Under the pieces are notes generated by a model. That model saw nothing but the letters and a program-made list of their open reading frames with translations, searched no databases and had not been told where the DNA came from. From Acidithiobacillus thiooxidans ATCC 19377 (GTDB lineage Bacteria; Pseudomonadota; Gammaproteobacteria; Acidithiobacillales; Acidithiobacillaceae), in contig NZ_CP045571.1 of assembly GCF_009662475.1 (NCBI RefSeq), forward strand, positions 1,052,501-1,116,500: a stretch of 64,000 nt of DNA, in the 5' to 3' direction. Of the stretch, positions 50,042-57,998 are shown in pieces (within the stretch, counting starts at the first letter, position 1; the number at the start of each line of letters is the position of its first letter). Position numbers and translations under genes: made by a program.

Positions 50042-50457
50042 CACTGGCCTCCCTGAGCCGCCTGAAGACGCTTGAACACGCTATCCAGCTTTTCTTTCAG
50101 GGTGTCGGCCGTAAAAGGCTTGACGATGTAACCGTTGACTCCGGCTTGGGCTGCTTCCAGGATGTTTTCGCGTTTGGCTTCAGCGGTGACCATGAGTACC
50201 GGAATATGTTTGAGTTGTGGATCTGAACGGATGGCACGCAGCAGATCAATTCCCTGCATATTGGGCATGTTCCAGTCGGAAACAACGAAATCAAAGGGTC
50301 TGCTGTGCAGTTTCTGTAGTGCCTGAACGCCGTCCTCAGCTTCATCAAAATTGCTGAAACCGAGTTCGCGTAACAAATTGCGTACAATGCGCCGCATCGT
50401 AGAGAAGTCATCCACCACTAAAATGTGGATGCCCTTGTCGACCTGATCAATACCCAT
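50041..50457 (-). CDS. cheY: Chemotaxis response regulator CheY
   Basis: 138 residues from ATG 50457 with AAGGAGGAG upstream; upstream in-frame codons run into the palindromic element and are not family sequence. Asp16/Asp17, phospho-acceptor Asp61 (VVSDWNMP), Thr91 and Lys113 (IVKPF) are all present. Phosphorylated CheY binds the flagellar switch. The 372-base gap upstream, before motD, contains a 198-bp inverted repeat, so cheY may have its own promoter. Confidence 0.96.
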   Translation of the reverse strand: MGIDQVDKGIHILVVDDFSTMRRIVRNLLRELGFSNFDEAEDGVQALQKLHSRPFDFVVSDWNMPNMQGIDLLRAIRSDPQLKHIPVLMVTAEAKRENILEAAQAGVNGYIVKPFTADTLKEKLDSVFKRLQAAQGGQ

Positions 50458-50608
50458 AAATGCTGATCTCCTCCTTGAGTCGTACTCCATCCGTTGCATA
50501 CGGAAAAGCAATTCCTGTACCACCTGTCTGGATGGAGTAGTGCAGATGTTCTGCTTTTCAATACGGCACATCTCCAGGAAAACTAAAGCCGGTTGGTTAA
50601 ATCCAAAT

Positions 50609-50806
50609 CTAAAAACGGCAGTTGCCGTGGGTGCTTTGTAGCGACTTTTGTTTCGAGCCGTTGTTGTTCTTGGCGAAATCCTGCGTCCGTCAGGAGAGCT
50701 GTTTGAGCCCGCAGGGCGAGTTCTCTCCTGACAGCAGGATGAGCCGTAGAACAACAGGCGAAGAACAAGGGAGCAAAAAGCACCCACGGCAACTGCCGTT
50801 TTTAGG
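50609..50806. repeat. 198-bp palindromic, MITE-like element
   Basis: Terminal arms of 29 bases are perfect inverted copies (50609-50637 and 50778-50806), starting CTAAAAACGG and ending CCGTTTTTAG. Inner parts pair imperfectly (for example ATCCTGC/GCAGGAT and GTCAGGAGAG/CTCTCCTGAC), and a small GCCC-GCA-GGGC hairpin forms the loop. GGTTAAA occurs at 50594-50600 and again just past the right end (50806-50812), a possible target duplication if the left end is longer. There is no gene inside. It separates motD from cheY. Confidence 0.75.
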
Positions 50807-50829
50807 TTAAAGAATGCTTACATAGGCAA

Positions 50830-51675
50830 TCAGCCGCGCTGGCTGATGTTGCCTGCCATGATCGGGTCTGTTCCTGCCTTGCTGGGGTTTTGAGGAGCGA
50901 CCACCACGATACTCACACGACGATTCATGACCAGACCCTTGGCGGTATTATTGGATGCTACAGGGTGGTACTTGCCATATCCGGCAGCAACCAGATGATG
51001 CGGGTTGACCCCATGCTCAATAAAAAGTTCGACGACGGATACGGCCCGCGCTGCAGATAGTGCCCAGTTGGAGGCAAATTGTGGGGTACGGATGGGCAGG
51101 TCGTTCGTGAAGCCGTTCACCTGGATTTGATAAGGTACCTGCGCCAGAACTTTGGCGATATTACCTAAGGTGCTGCGCGCATTACCGCTGAGTTGTGCCT
51201 GCGCTGATGGAAAGAGAATCTTCGCATTCAAGTCAATGACTACTCCCAAATTGCTGCGATGGATGGCCACGCTACCCTGATCAATCAATGGCTTGAGTAA
51301 GGCCTTCATTTGCGCCTCAATTTTTTGCATTTCCGGATTTGCCTGGGGTTTGGGTTCATGCGCTCGGGGTGATACCTGACCTTGCTGCACATGGGGAACC
51401 GGGTCCAGGGTGGCTACTTTCGGTAATGCCGGCAGGGCTACCGGGGTTTGGGTCAGGCTATTGGTATCCGATCGTATCGGGACGGGTGACCAGGGTTGAC
51501 CACTAAAGGCGGATACCAGAGTTTTTGATAATACCTTGTATTTTCCTTCATTTACTGAAGAAATGGCATACATGACCACAAAAAATGCGAAAAGCAGGGT
51601 AATGAAGTCGGCGTAGGAGACCAACCATCGTTCGTGGTTTTCCCATTCCTCTTCTGCTTTCTTTTTGCGTGCCAT
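50830..51675 (-). CDS. motD: MotB-family stator protein MotD
   Basis: 281 residues from ATG 51675 (AGGAG eight bases upstream). A cytoplasmic start (RKKKAEEEWENHERWLVSYAD) leads into one membrane segment with the proton-carrying Asp in SYADFITLLFAFFVVMYA. A Pro-rich linker and a C-terminal OmpA-like peptidoglycan-binding domain (VNGFTNDLPI, NWALSAARAVSV) follow. The VSYADFITLL form and the position beside che genes match MotD of the MotCD stator. The partner gene motC/motA is not adjacent. Confidence 0.9.
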   Translation of the reverse strand: MARKKKAEEEWENHERWLVSYADFITLLFAFFVVMYAISSVNEGKYKVLSKTLVSAFSGQPWSPVPIRSDTNSLTQTPVALPALPKVATLDPVPHVQQGQVSPRAHEPKPQANPEMQKIEAQMKALLKPLIDQGSVAIHRSNLGVVIDLNAKILFPSAQAQLSGNARSTLGNIAKVLAQVPYQIQVNGFTNDLPIRTPQFASNWALSAARAVSVVELFIEHGVNPHHLVAAGYGKYHPVASNNTAKGLVMNRRVSIVVVAPQNPSKAGTDPIMAGNISQRG

Positions 51676-51843
51676 CCCATATTCTCCTGTGTTCTCTATA
51701 CACTCAGCCATTAAATAGTCGGTTTTTTGCGTTTACAGCGTCCGCTCGAAAAATAAGCGAGATTTATGCCTGATCAGGCTGGCTGTGAAGCGGCATGAAT
51801 TCTGCTGAAAGGTCGTCAATACAGGGCCAACCTTACTGGATTT

Positions 51844-51857
51844 GTCAAATTTTTGAC
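51844..51857 (+). promoter_or_regulatory. FleQ-like palindromic box
   Basis: GTCAAATTTTTGAC (inside the perfect palindrome TGTCAAA-TT-TTTGACA) has the half-sites and spacing of the FleQ consensus GTCANTAAATTGAC known from Pseudomonas. It is 29 bases before the PilZ gene start. Confidence 0.45.
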
Positions 51858-51886
51858 ATATGGATAGATGTGAGAAGGAAGCAGTC

Positions 51887-52630
51887 ATGGTCAATGGTGA
51901 AACCCGGTTGGATAAACTGTTTGTAGATGCCAATCGTTTGACGTTAAAAGCAGCGTGCGATCGCGCACTCCAGTTCCTGGTGAAAAATCAGCAAAACATG
52001 CAGGTCCTGGTAGGTCAACCCGGCACTTTCATGGGGCACGCCGCTCTGCTGTATGATGATGCGCTTCATGAGAGCCTGATTCTGGATGCTCTGACGCCGG
52101 ATGCGGCTAATGCTTATGCGCTCGCCGGCGAAGACCTGCTGCTGTGGACTGACGATGCCTTGCCCCTTGGTTTTCAGACGGTGGTTGTAGAGCAACTTAT
52201 CTGGCAGCGGTTTGCGGCCATTCGTATCCAGCGACCCGAAATGGTTTTTCAATGGCAAAGGCGCAGTACATTGCGTGCAGTAGTCGATTCGTCCAATAAA
52301 ACTTCTGTATTATTAAAACGTTATGGAGCAAGGGCTGTAGAGGGTGAATGTGTGGATATTGGTGCCGGTGGTATGCGTATCGCCATCACCGCTCCACAGG
52401 ACTATCCGGTGACTCAGGGTGAACTCCTGGCCCAGGTTCAGTTTAAGTTTCAGGGGCAAGCCTGTTCAGTGGAGGCTAAGGTCTGTCATCTGGGGCCAGG
52501 AATTTACACCCAAGGCGGGGTTCAGCAGTTAGGTTTGGCGTTTATTCATTTGCCCGTTGCGCTGGAGGATAAAATCATTCAGTACACGCTACGTTATGAT
52601 CGGGAATGCCTACGCCGTGCCAGTCGCTAG
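51887..52630 (+). CDS. YcgR-like PilZ-domain protein
   Basis: 247 residues from ATG 51887 (AAGGA six bases upstream). An N-terminal YcgR-type domain (about 1-120) is followed by a PilZ domain starting QRRSTLRAVV (c-di-GMP-binding Arg residues) and containing DIGAGGMRIAI, the D/N-x-S/G-x-x-G motif. It should slow or steer the flagellar motor when c-di-GMP is high. The gene is divergent from motD and has a FleQ-like box in its upstream region. The end overlaps convergent fliW by 21 bases. Confidence 0.85.
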   Translation: MVNGETRLDKLFVDANRLTLKAACDRALQFLVKNQQNMQVLVGQPGTFMGHAALLYDDALHESLILDALTPDAANAYALAGEDLLLWTDDALPLGFQTVVVEQLIWQRFAAIRIQRPEMVFQWQRRSTLRAVVDSSNKTSVLLKRYGARAVEGECVDIGAGGMRIAITAPQDYPVTQGELLAQVQFKFQGQACSVEAKVCHLGPGIYTQGGVQQLGLAFIHLPVALEDKIIQYTLRYDRECLRRASR

Positions 52631-53083
52631 GGATTGATCCTGAATGGGAACAATAATCTGAGCTTGAAGTTCAGCCGGTGGTAGGTGTACATCACTTAAT
52701 GGTCCACTAGGCACTTCATGATGTTCTACAATCCATTGTCCAAACTGTCTGGTTTCCGGGAGAAAATAAAGCGGGGCCAGCGAGTTACTTTGGAGTGTGC
52801 CGTTTTCCGTATGGGGTAGTATCACCATTACCATGGGTACCCCTGACGTTTTGGCAAAATGCGGAACCTGGGAATACCGTATATTGAAGTGTTCGGGAGC
52901 AACCAGTAAAAAAGTGATCAACGCTTCATCCAGTGACTGTAACCAGACAAATGGCCCTTGACTGGGAAGATGTAGTAAAGCAAAGCGTTGCAAGTCGGTA
53001 AAGCCTGGCATGGGCGCAATACAGTGCCATACTTCCTCGTCGGCAATAGAAAATGGGCCGAATCGGGTATCATAGGTTTTCAT
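52610..53083 (-). CDS. fliW: Flagellar assembly factor FliW
   Basis: 157 residues. FliW binds the translation repressor CsrA and is itself held by flagellin, so that flagellin synthesis follows secretion. Family sequence is seen in TRFGPFSIADEEVWHCIAPMPGF, RFALLHLPSQGPFVWLQSLDE and APLYFLP. It overlaps csrA by one base. FliW is usual in Firmicutes, spirochaetes and epsilonproteobacteria and less so in this lineage. Confidence 0.88.
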   Translation of the reverse strand: MKTYDTRFGPFSIADEEVWHCIAPMPGFTDLQRFALLHLPSQGPFVWLQSLDEALITFLLVAPEHFNIRYSQVPHFAKTSGVPMVMVILPHTENGTLQSNSLAPLYFLPETRQFGQWIVEHHEVPSGPLSDVHLPPAELQAQIIVPIQDQSLATGTA

Positions 53084-53346
53084 CAGGCTTTGTCCTTTGT
53101 ATTGCCAATATCATCAACGGCTTTGGGCTGTTGATTCAGCCAGTGATTGAATGCTTCCGGGGCCGAGCTTAGAGCGGACTGGTTGGCCTGTTTGACGGTT
53201 TCCAGTAATTCTTCACGTAAAATGGTGACATTGTCACTGCTTTCTATGCCCAGGCGGACCTGCCCGTCCTCAATACGGGTCACTACAATACGAATATTGT
53301 CACCAATACATATGGCCTGACCGCGTCGTCTGGTAAGAACCAGCAC
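53083..53346 (-). CDS. csrA: Carbon storage/translation regulator CsrA
   Basis: 87 residues from a GTG at 53346. The RNA-binding protein blocks ribosome access at GGA motifs. The core MLVLTRRRGQAICIGDNIRI and VRLGIESSDNVTILREEL is intact. The C-terminal extension (about 25 residues beyond the 61-residue enteric form) is typical of CsrA proteins that work with FliW. Placed between fliW and flgN. Confidence 0.94.
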   Translation of the reverse strand: MLVLTRRRGQAICIGDNIRIVVTRIEDGQVRLGIESSDNVTILREELLETVKQANQSALSSAPEAFNHWLNQQPKAVDDIGNTKDKA

Positions 53347-53349
53347 GAT

Positions 53350-53739
53350 TCAGGCGCTCCCGATCAAATGGCGTTCAGCTGATGATTTTGCAGTACCCAG
53401 GCCTGAGTATGTGGCGGGCTGTGCACCGAAAAAAATTTCCCAGGCGCCCTGATTAAAGCGTTGCAATGCGCTGATAATCTGACCATTTAGTTGGTTTTTA
53501 CGCATGATTTCGTTTAATAAATTGCGTAAATGCGCATCAGCGGATGAATTTTTTGAAGGTTGGCTTGCTGCTGTCATGCAACTCTGAATGTCGGCAAAAC
53601 AGCGCATTTTTTCAGTGGCAATTCGCTGGAGTTCTGCCATCTGACCTGATTTCAGGCACTCAGTCTCGTCATCCAGTAAGGCCTGCAATTGTTCGAGCAG
53701 CATGCTTTCCTGAGAATCAGTCGAATCTTTGAGATCCAT
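53350..53739 (-). CDS. flgN: FlgN-family flagellar export chaperone
   Basis: 129 residues, largely helical. FlgN binds the hook-filament junction proteins FlgK and FlgL before export. Evidence: acidic helices, LLNEIMRKNQLNGQIISALQRFNQ and the C-terminal YSGLGTAKSSAERHLIGSA tail, plus position seven bases after flgM. A second FlgN-like gene lies before flgK at 62476. Confidence 0.78.
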   Translation of the reverse strand: MDLKDSTDSQESMLLEQLQALLDDETECLKSGQMAELQRIATEKMRCFADIQSCMTAASQPSKNSSADAHLRNLLNEIMRKNQLNGQIISALQRFNQGAWEIFFGAQPATYSGLGTAKSSAERHLIGSA

Positions 53740-53746
53740 GATCGGC

Positions 53747-54091
53747 TCAGGCTGACTTGTTGGTACTTGCAGGCATGAACTGCTGATTATCCTGGGTCAG
53801 GCCCTGGCCAATTTTGAGGGGAGAAATCTGATAGGTTCCGTTGGATATGGCGGCCTTGATGTGAGCGAGCTGATCCGTATGACCAATGTGCGTATCCTGA
53901 GCAGCCATCAATTGCCGCGCCTGCGGTGAAAGCGTGAGATGATCCTGTGCAACAGTGCTCGGGGCAAGAGCTTGTCCGGAAGATTTACCGGAGTCTGGGG
54001 TGGACCCACTCACTGCTTTGTCGGTGTTACTCCGCGTGTCTGCAGTCGGTATTCCTGCAAGTGATCCAGAATATGGATTGATGGGATTCAT
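53747..54091 (-). CDS. flgM: Anti-sigma-28 factor FlgM
   Basis: 114 residues from ATG 54091 (GGAG eight bases upstream). The protein has a disordered Ser/Thr/Gly-rich N-terminal part and the conserved C-terminal DHLTLSPQARQL and HIKAAISNGTYQISPLKIGQGL. FlgM holds FliA until the hook is complete, then is exported. It lies 97 bases downstream of flgA. Confidence 0.85.
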   Translation of the reverse strand: MNPINPYSGSLAGIPTADTRSNTDKAVSGSTPDSGKSSGQALAPSTVAQDHLTLSPQARQLMAAQDTHIGHTDQLAHIKAAISNGTYQISPLKIGQGLTQDNQQFMPASTNKSA

Positions 54092-54188
54092 GCGCTTATC
54101 TCCTAACGTATCTGCTGCCATAGTCACTACTACGACACATCAGATTAAAAACTAAAGCGAAACAGTCAATGAACTACTCTGAATTGGC

Positions 54189-54911
54189 CTAAAAGTCTAC
54201 CACGACATGCCCTTGTGCGGTTACTGTCCCCCGGATTACGCGACCTGACTGCAGGTTTCTGACCATGATGCTTTGTCCGGGGCGACCGCTTTCAATGGCG
54301 TCGGCGATGGTGGCAATACGAATCCCATTGCCTTCGGCATAAAGAGTTACCTGCTCCCCTGCATGGACCACATCAGGGGCATTCAGCATGCTCGTAGTAA
54401 TAGGTTGTCCGGCTAATGTTCCGAATCGCAGAATTTTACCGATGGCTTCCTGGGGCGAATTTAAGGTGTTGCCCCCCAAACCACTGGTATCCCTGCGTAC
54501 GACAGCCAGATCTCCAGCCTGCAGAATGGATCCGGCAGATAGTGGCCGGGAGGCAATGACGACACTCTGATCCATTTGGATTTGTACGGGTAAATATAAC
54601 TGCCAGGGGGAGGGCGACTGACAGTGGACTTGTACGGTTTGGTTGCCATAGGGGTTGCTATAACCAAAATATGCCACTTTCAACTTGCTGCAGGCTGGAA
54701 AATGAATACCCGGGGCCGGTCCGTCCAATTGAATATGAACATCCGCTGATTGATCAGGTAAATGCGCCCGCACAAAATTCCGAACCACCTCACGAATGGT
54801 TGCGGGGTTTTCTACGGCAGCCTGAGCGCAGGGGCTGACCATGGCGGATATCGCCGCGAGCAGCAAGCTGGCAACCATAGATTTTATGCTGTTTGTGAAA
54901 CTGAGCTTCAT
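54189..54911 (-). CDS. flgA: Flagellar P-ring assembly chaperone FlgA
   Basis: 240 residues with a signal peptide (KLSFTNSIKSMVASLLLAAI then PCAQA). The C-terminal SAF-like domain shows SRPLSAGSILQAGDLAVVRRD, GQPITTSML and GQSIMVRNLQSGRVIRGTV. It works in the periplasm to help FlgI form the P ring. A sigma-54 promoter lies 45-61 bases upstream on the minus strand, divergent from that of flgB. flgM, flgN, csrA and fliW follow. Confidence 0.92.
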   Translation of the reverse strand: MKLSFTNSIKSMVASLLLAAISAMVSPCAQAAVENPATIREVVRNFVRAHLPDQSADVHIQLDGPAPGIHFPACSKLKVAYFGYSNPYGNQTVQVHCQSPSPWQLYLPVQIQMDQSVVIASRPLSAGSILQAGDLAVVRRDTSGLGGNTLNSPQEAIGKILRFGTLAGQPITTSMLNAPDVVHAGEQVTLYAEGNGIRIATIADAIESGRPGQSIMVRNLQSGRVIRGTVTAQGHVVVDF

Positions 54912-54955
54912 AACCCCGGGGCACCTCGTGTAAATAGGGTGTTAGTCAACAAGCA

Positions 54956-54972
54956 AAGCAAATAATGCGCCA
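54956..54972 (-). promoter_or_regulatory. Sigma-54 promoter for flgA
   Basis: Read on the minus strand: TGGCGCA-N4-TTGCTT, with GG and GC twelve bases apart. The fifth and seventh positions differ from the consensus. Predicted start near 54946, 35 bases before the flgA ATG. Confidence 0.65.
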
Positions 54973-55131
54973 GACTTTTAAGGAGGTTATTTCGTCCAGT
55001 GGTTTCTGAATGCGCGCAGCGGGAATGGTTGAGCGGCATTTTTTTGCCGGTTGTGTCCTGAGGACTGAAGCGGGGCGGCTTTATTCTGCCGTGTAGCATG
55101 CGTAATGAAGGGGTAATCACGGGATAATTTT

Positions 55132-55148
55132 TGGCATGTATGTTGCTT
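55132..55148 (+). promoter_or_regulatory. Sigma-54 promoter for flgB
   Basis: TGGCATG-N4-TTGCTT fits the -24/-12 consensus fully. Predicted start near 55158, 28 bases before the flgB ATG. The -24 and -12 hexamers are the same as at 34123-34139. Confidence 0.88.
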
Positions 55149-55185
55149 TAAGGTGATTGTGAATAATTTTAAGGGGCTCACGACA

Positions 55186-55599
55186 ATGTCGGGATTGTTA
55201 GATCAGGCTCTGGATCCTTTGGCTGCGGCGCTTAAGGTTACGGGTTACCGGCAGCAACTGGTGTCAGCCAATATCGCCAATGCCAACACGCCCAATTATC
55301 GGGCCGTAGATATTCCGTTTGCTCAGGTGATGCAAGCCGTTCAGGCGGGTGATAAAGGCAGTTTACCATTGACGACTGACAGTAACCGGCAATTTTCTGA
55401 AACCGGCAATAACGCGAGCATGGCTGCTTTTGTGCAATATCAACGTGGCAGCCAGGTAGGACTGGATAATAATTCGGTGGATATGAATCGAGAACAGGCA
55501 GATTTTTTGCAAAACAGCGTGCGTTACCAGGCCGACCTGACCTTTTTGACCGGAAAAATTAAAACCTTGACCTCGGCCATTACGGGAACAACCGCTTAA
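55186..55599 (+). CDS. flgB: Flagellar proximal rod protein FlgB
   Basis: 137 residues from ATG 55186 (AAGGGG nine bases upstream). Rod signature [20 protein letters not shown] and the C-terminal helix [21 protein letters not shown] are present. First gene of the flg structural operon, directly behind a sigma-54 promoter. Confidence 0.94.
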   Translation: MSGLLDQALDPLAAALKVTGYRQQLVSANIANANTPNYRAVDIPFAQVMQAVQAGDKGSLPLTTDSNRQFSETGNNASMAAFVQYQRGSQVGLDNNSVDMNREQADFLQNSVRYQADLTFLTGKIKTLTSAITGTTA

Positions 55600-55618
55600 A
55601 CATGCAGGAGTAAGACTT

Positions 55619-56035
55619 ATGTCATTGTTTTCAGTTTTGGATGTAGCGAGCTCGGCCCTGACTGCCCAAAGTTATCGGCTTAATGTGGTCGCCAGTAATA
55701 TGGCCAATGCCAATTCGGCAACCAGTTCAGATGGTCAACCCTACCGGGCCCGGGAAGTGGTTTTTGCCGCGCAACCTTTTGCCAATGCTGGCGCTCCCGC
55801 CGGAGTCAATGGCGTACGGGTGGCCGGGGTCATCAGTAAACCCGGGCCATTCAAAATGGTCTATCAACCGGGGAATCCGCTGGCGGATAAAGAAGGCTAC
55901 GTCAAAATGCCCAACGTGAATCCCGTCGATGAAATGGTCAACATGATTTCGGCTTCGCGGGCCTATCAGGCCAATGTGAATGTGATGAACACCACGAAAT
56001 CCCTTTTGCAGAAAACCCTTAGCCTTGGAGCCTGA
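55619..56035 (+). CDS. flgC: Flagellar proximal rod protein FlgC
   Basis: 138 residues. N-terminal [27 protein letters not shown] and C-terminal [38 protein letters not shown] are the rod-family ends. AGGAG stands before the ATG. Two bases separate it from flgD. Confidence 0.95.
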   Translation: MSLFSVLDVASSALTAQSYRLNVVASNMANANSATSSDGQPYRAREVVFAAQPFANAGAPAGVNGVRVAGVISKPGPFKMVYQPGNPLADKEGYVKMPNVNPVDEMVNMISASRAYQANVNVMNTTKSLLQKTLSLGA

Positions 56036-56037
56036 AC

Positions 56038-56733
56038 ATGAGCGTCAATTCTCTGACATCCAGCGTCAATCCTTTTTATCAGTCGTTGCAGACCAGTTCG
56101 GCAAGTAGCTCAGGTACAGCCAGCAGCGGAGCCAGTGGCCTTGCCAGCGAAAGCACCTTTTACAATCTTCTGGTTACCCAGCTCACCAATCAGGACCCCC
56201 TGAACCCACTCAGTAATCAGGATTTATCTTCACAGCTGGCACAATTCAGCATGGCCAATGGCGTCCAGGCCATTCAGGGTTCGCTGAGTTCTCTCATGGA
56301 TCAAATCAATCAGAACCAGGGATTGCAGGCTGCTTCCCTGATTGGCAAGTCGGTCACTACTTCAGGGAATCAGTTGACCTTGAGCAGCGGCAGTGCCAAT
56401 GGGGCTTATAATCTGGGCAGCGCCGCCAGTGCAGTGGACGTGCTGGTACAAAACAGCGCCGGTCAGACGCTGGCGGTTTTACCTCAGGGTGCACAGTCTT
56501 CGGGAATGCAGACTTTTAGCTGGAATGGAGAAGGCGCCAATGGGAGCGCTTTGCCGTCAGGAAATTATCAGTTTTCGGTACAGGCCGCCGATGCCAATGG
56601 GGATGCAGTCACGACTACACCCTACATGTTTGGCGTGGTGAATGGCGTTACTTTGGGAAGTTCCGGTCCTACCCTGCAGTTACAGGGGCAACAAGGCTCG
56701 GTGCCGTTCAGCTCTGTACAGAATATTATTTAA
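56038..56733 (+). CDS. flgD: Hook-capping protein FlgD
   Basis: 231 residues. A Ser-rich N terminus carries the export signal, followed by FYNLLVTQLTNQDPLNPLSNQDLSSQLAQFSMANG, the conserved FlgD block. The C-terminal part has Tudor/FnIII-like sequence with TFSWNGEGANGSALPSGNY. FlgD caps the growing hook during FlgE assembly and is then lost. Confidence 0.94.
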   Translation: MSVNSLTSSVNPFYQSLQTSSASSSGTASSGASGLASESTFYNLLVTQLTNQDPLNPLSNQDLSSQLAQFSMANGVQAIQGSLSSLMDQINQNQGLQAASLIGKSVTTSGNQLTLSSGSANGAYNLGSAASAVDVLVQNSAGQTLAVLPQGAQSSGMQTFSWNGEGANGSALPSGNYQFSVQAADANGDAVTTTPYMFGVVNGVTLGSSGPTLQLQGQQGSVPFSSVQNII

Positions 56734-56745
56734 GGAGTTTGCAAA

Positions 56746-57987
56746 ATGGGTGCATTCAATACAGCGTTAAGTGGATTACAGGCAGCTAATACGGATTTGC
56801 AGACTCTGGGTAATAACATATCCAATGCCAATACGGTAGGATTTAAAAGCTCCAATGCCGAGTTTGCTGATGCCTATGCTTCAGCCATGGCCAATACAGC
56901 ACCAACTGACGGGCAGGTAGGTATTGGTACTACCGTGCAAACCATCGCCCAACAGTTTACTCAGGGTAATATTGAAACAACCAGTAATCCTCTGGATGTT
57001 GCCATTAACGGCAATGGTTTTTTTCAGTTCAACTATAATGGTTCAACAGTTTATGGCCGTAATGGACAGTTTCAACTGAATAAAAACGGCGTTATTGTGG
57101 ACGCCAACGGTGGAGAACTGATCGGGATTCAGGCGCAAAATGGTAAACTGACCGGTGCCAGCGGCCCCTTGACCATCAATCAGAATGCCATAGCCCCACA
57201 GGCAACATCTACCTTGAGCTTGGGCTTGAACCTGGATTCAACCAATACCCCCATCAGCGGTAATATCAATATTAATGATCCAAGTACCTATAATTATTCG
57301 ACCACAACGACGGTTTACGATAGTCTGGGTACTCCGCAGTTGTTGACCACTTATTATCAATTGCAAAGCGGTTCAGGTACGACAACATCCGGGCAAACCT
57401 GGAATGTGGATTACTCGGTAACGGGAACTACTGGTGCCAGTGGCATTACTACTAGTGGCGTTGGAACCTTGCAATTTAATGCTTATGGTCAGGAAACCAG
57501 CTCAACTTCTACACCTATTTCTATTTCTTGGGCTGATGGCGCAGCTCCGAGTAGCATTGCTGTCAATTTCAGTGGCAGCACCAATTATAATTCTCCCAAT
57601 TCCGTGATCACCAACAACAGTAACGGTTATAGTGCCGGGCAATTATCCGGACTTTCCATTGACTCTGGGGGCAATATTTTCGGGCGTTATAGCAATGGTG
57701 AATCCCAACTCATGGGACAAATCAGCCTGACCCGATTCCCCGATAATAATGGTTTGCAAAATCTCGGCAATAACTATTGGGCAGAAACCTATGTTTCGGG
57801 ACAACCCCTTTCCGGTGGCCCTGGCAGTTCCAATCTGGGCGTTTTACAGGCCGGGGCGGTGGAACAGTCCAATGTGGATATTTCCAAGGATCTGGTGAAT
57901 CTGATTGTGGCGCAGCAGGCTTATCAGGCCAATGCCCAGACTATTAAAACCCAGAATACGGTAGTACAGACGCTCTTGAGTTTGTAA
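56746..57987 (+). CDS. flgE: Flagellar hook protein FlgE
   Basis: 413 residues. The N-terminal FNTALSGLQAANTDLQTLGNNISNANTVGFK and the C-terminal NVDISKDLVNLIVAQQAYQANAQTIKTQ are the coiled-coil ends of the hook subunit. The middle is Ser/Thr/Gly/Asn-rich (for example SSTNYN and TTTTVYDSLG), as in exposed hook domains. AGGAG before the ATG. Forms the universal joint of the flagellum. Confidence 0.95.
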   Translation: MGAFNTALSGLQAANTDLQTLGNNISNANTVGFKSSNAEFADAYASAMANTAPTDGQVGIGTTVQTIAQQFTQGNIETTSNPLDVAINGNGFFQFNYNGSTVYGRNGQFQLNKNGVIVDANGGELIGIQAQNGKLTGASGPLTINQNAIAPQATSTLSLGLNLDSTNTPISGNININDPSTYNYSTTTTVYDSLGTPQLLTTYYQLQSGSGTTTSGQTWNVDYSVTGTTGASGITTSGVGTLQFNAYGQETSSTSTPISISWADGAAPSSIAVNFSGSTNYNSPNSVITNNSNGYSAGQLSGLSIDSGGNIFGRYSNGESQLMGQISLTRFPDNNGLQNLGNNYWAETYVSGQPLSGGPGSSNLGVLQAGAVEQSNVDISKDLVNLIVAQQAYQANAQTIKTQNTVVQTLLSL

Positions 57988-57998
57988 GAGGATAAGTC

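Noticed and set aside
54912-55131. FleQ-like GTCA-N6-TGAC box at the flgA-flgB junction
   Set aside because: I looked for it because of the sigma-54 promoters but found no dyad with the right spacing.
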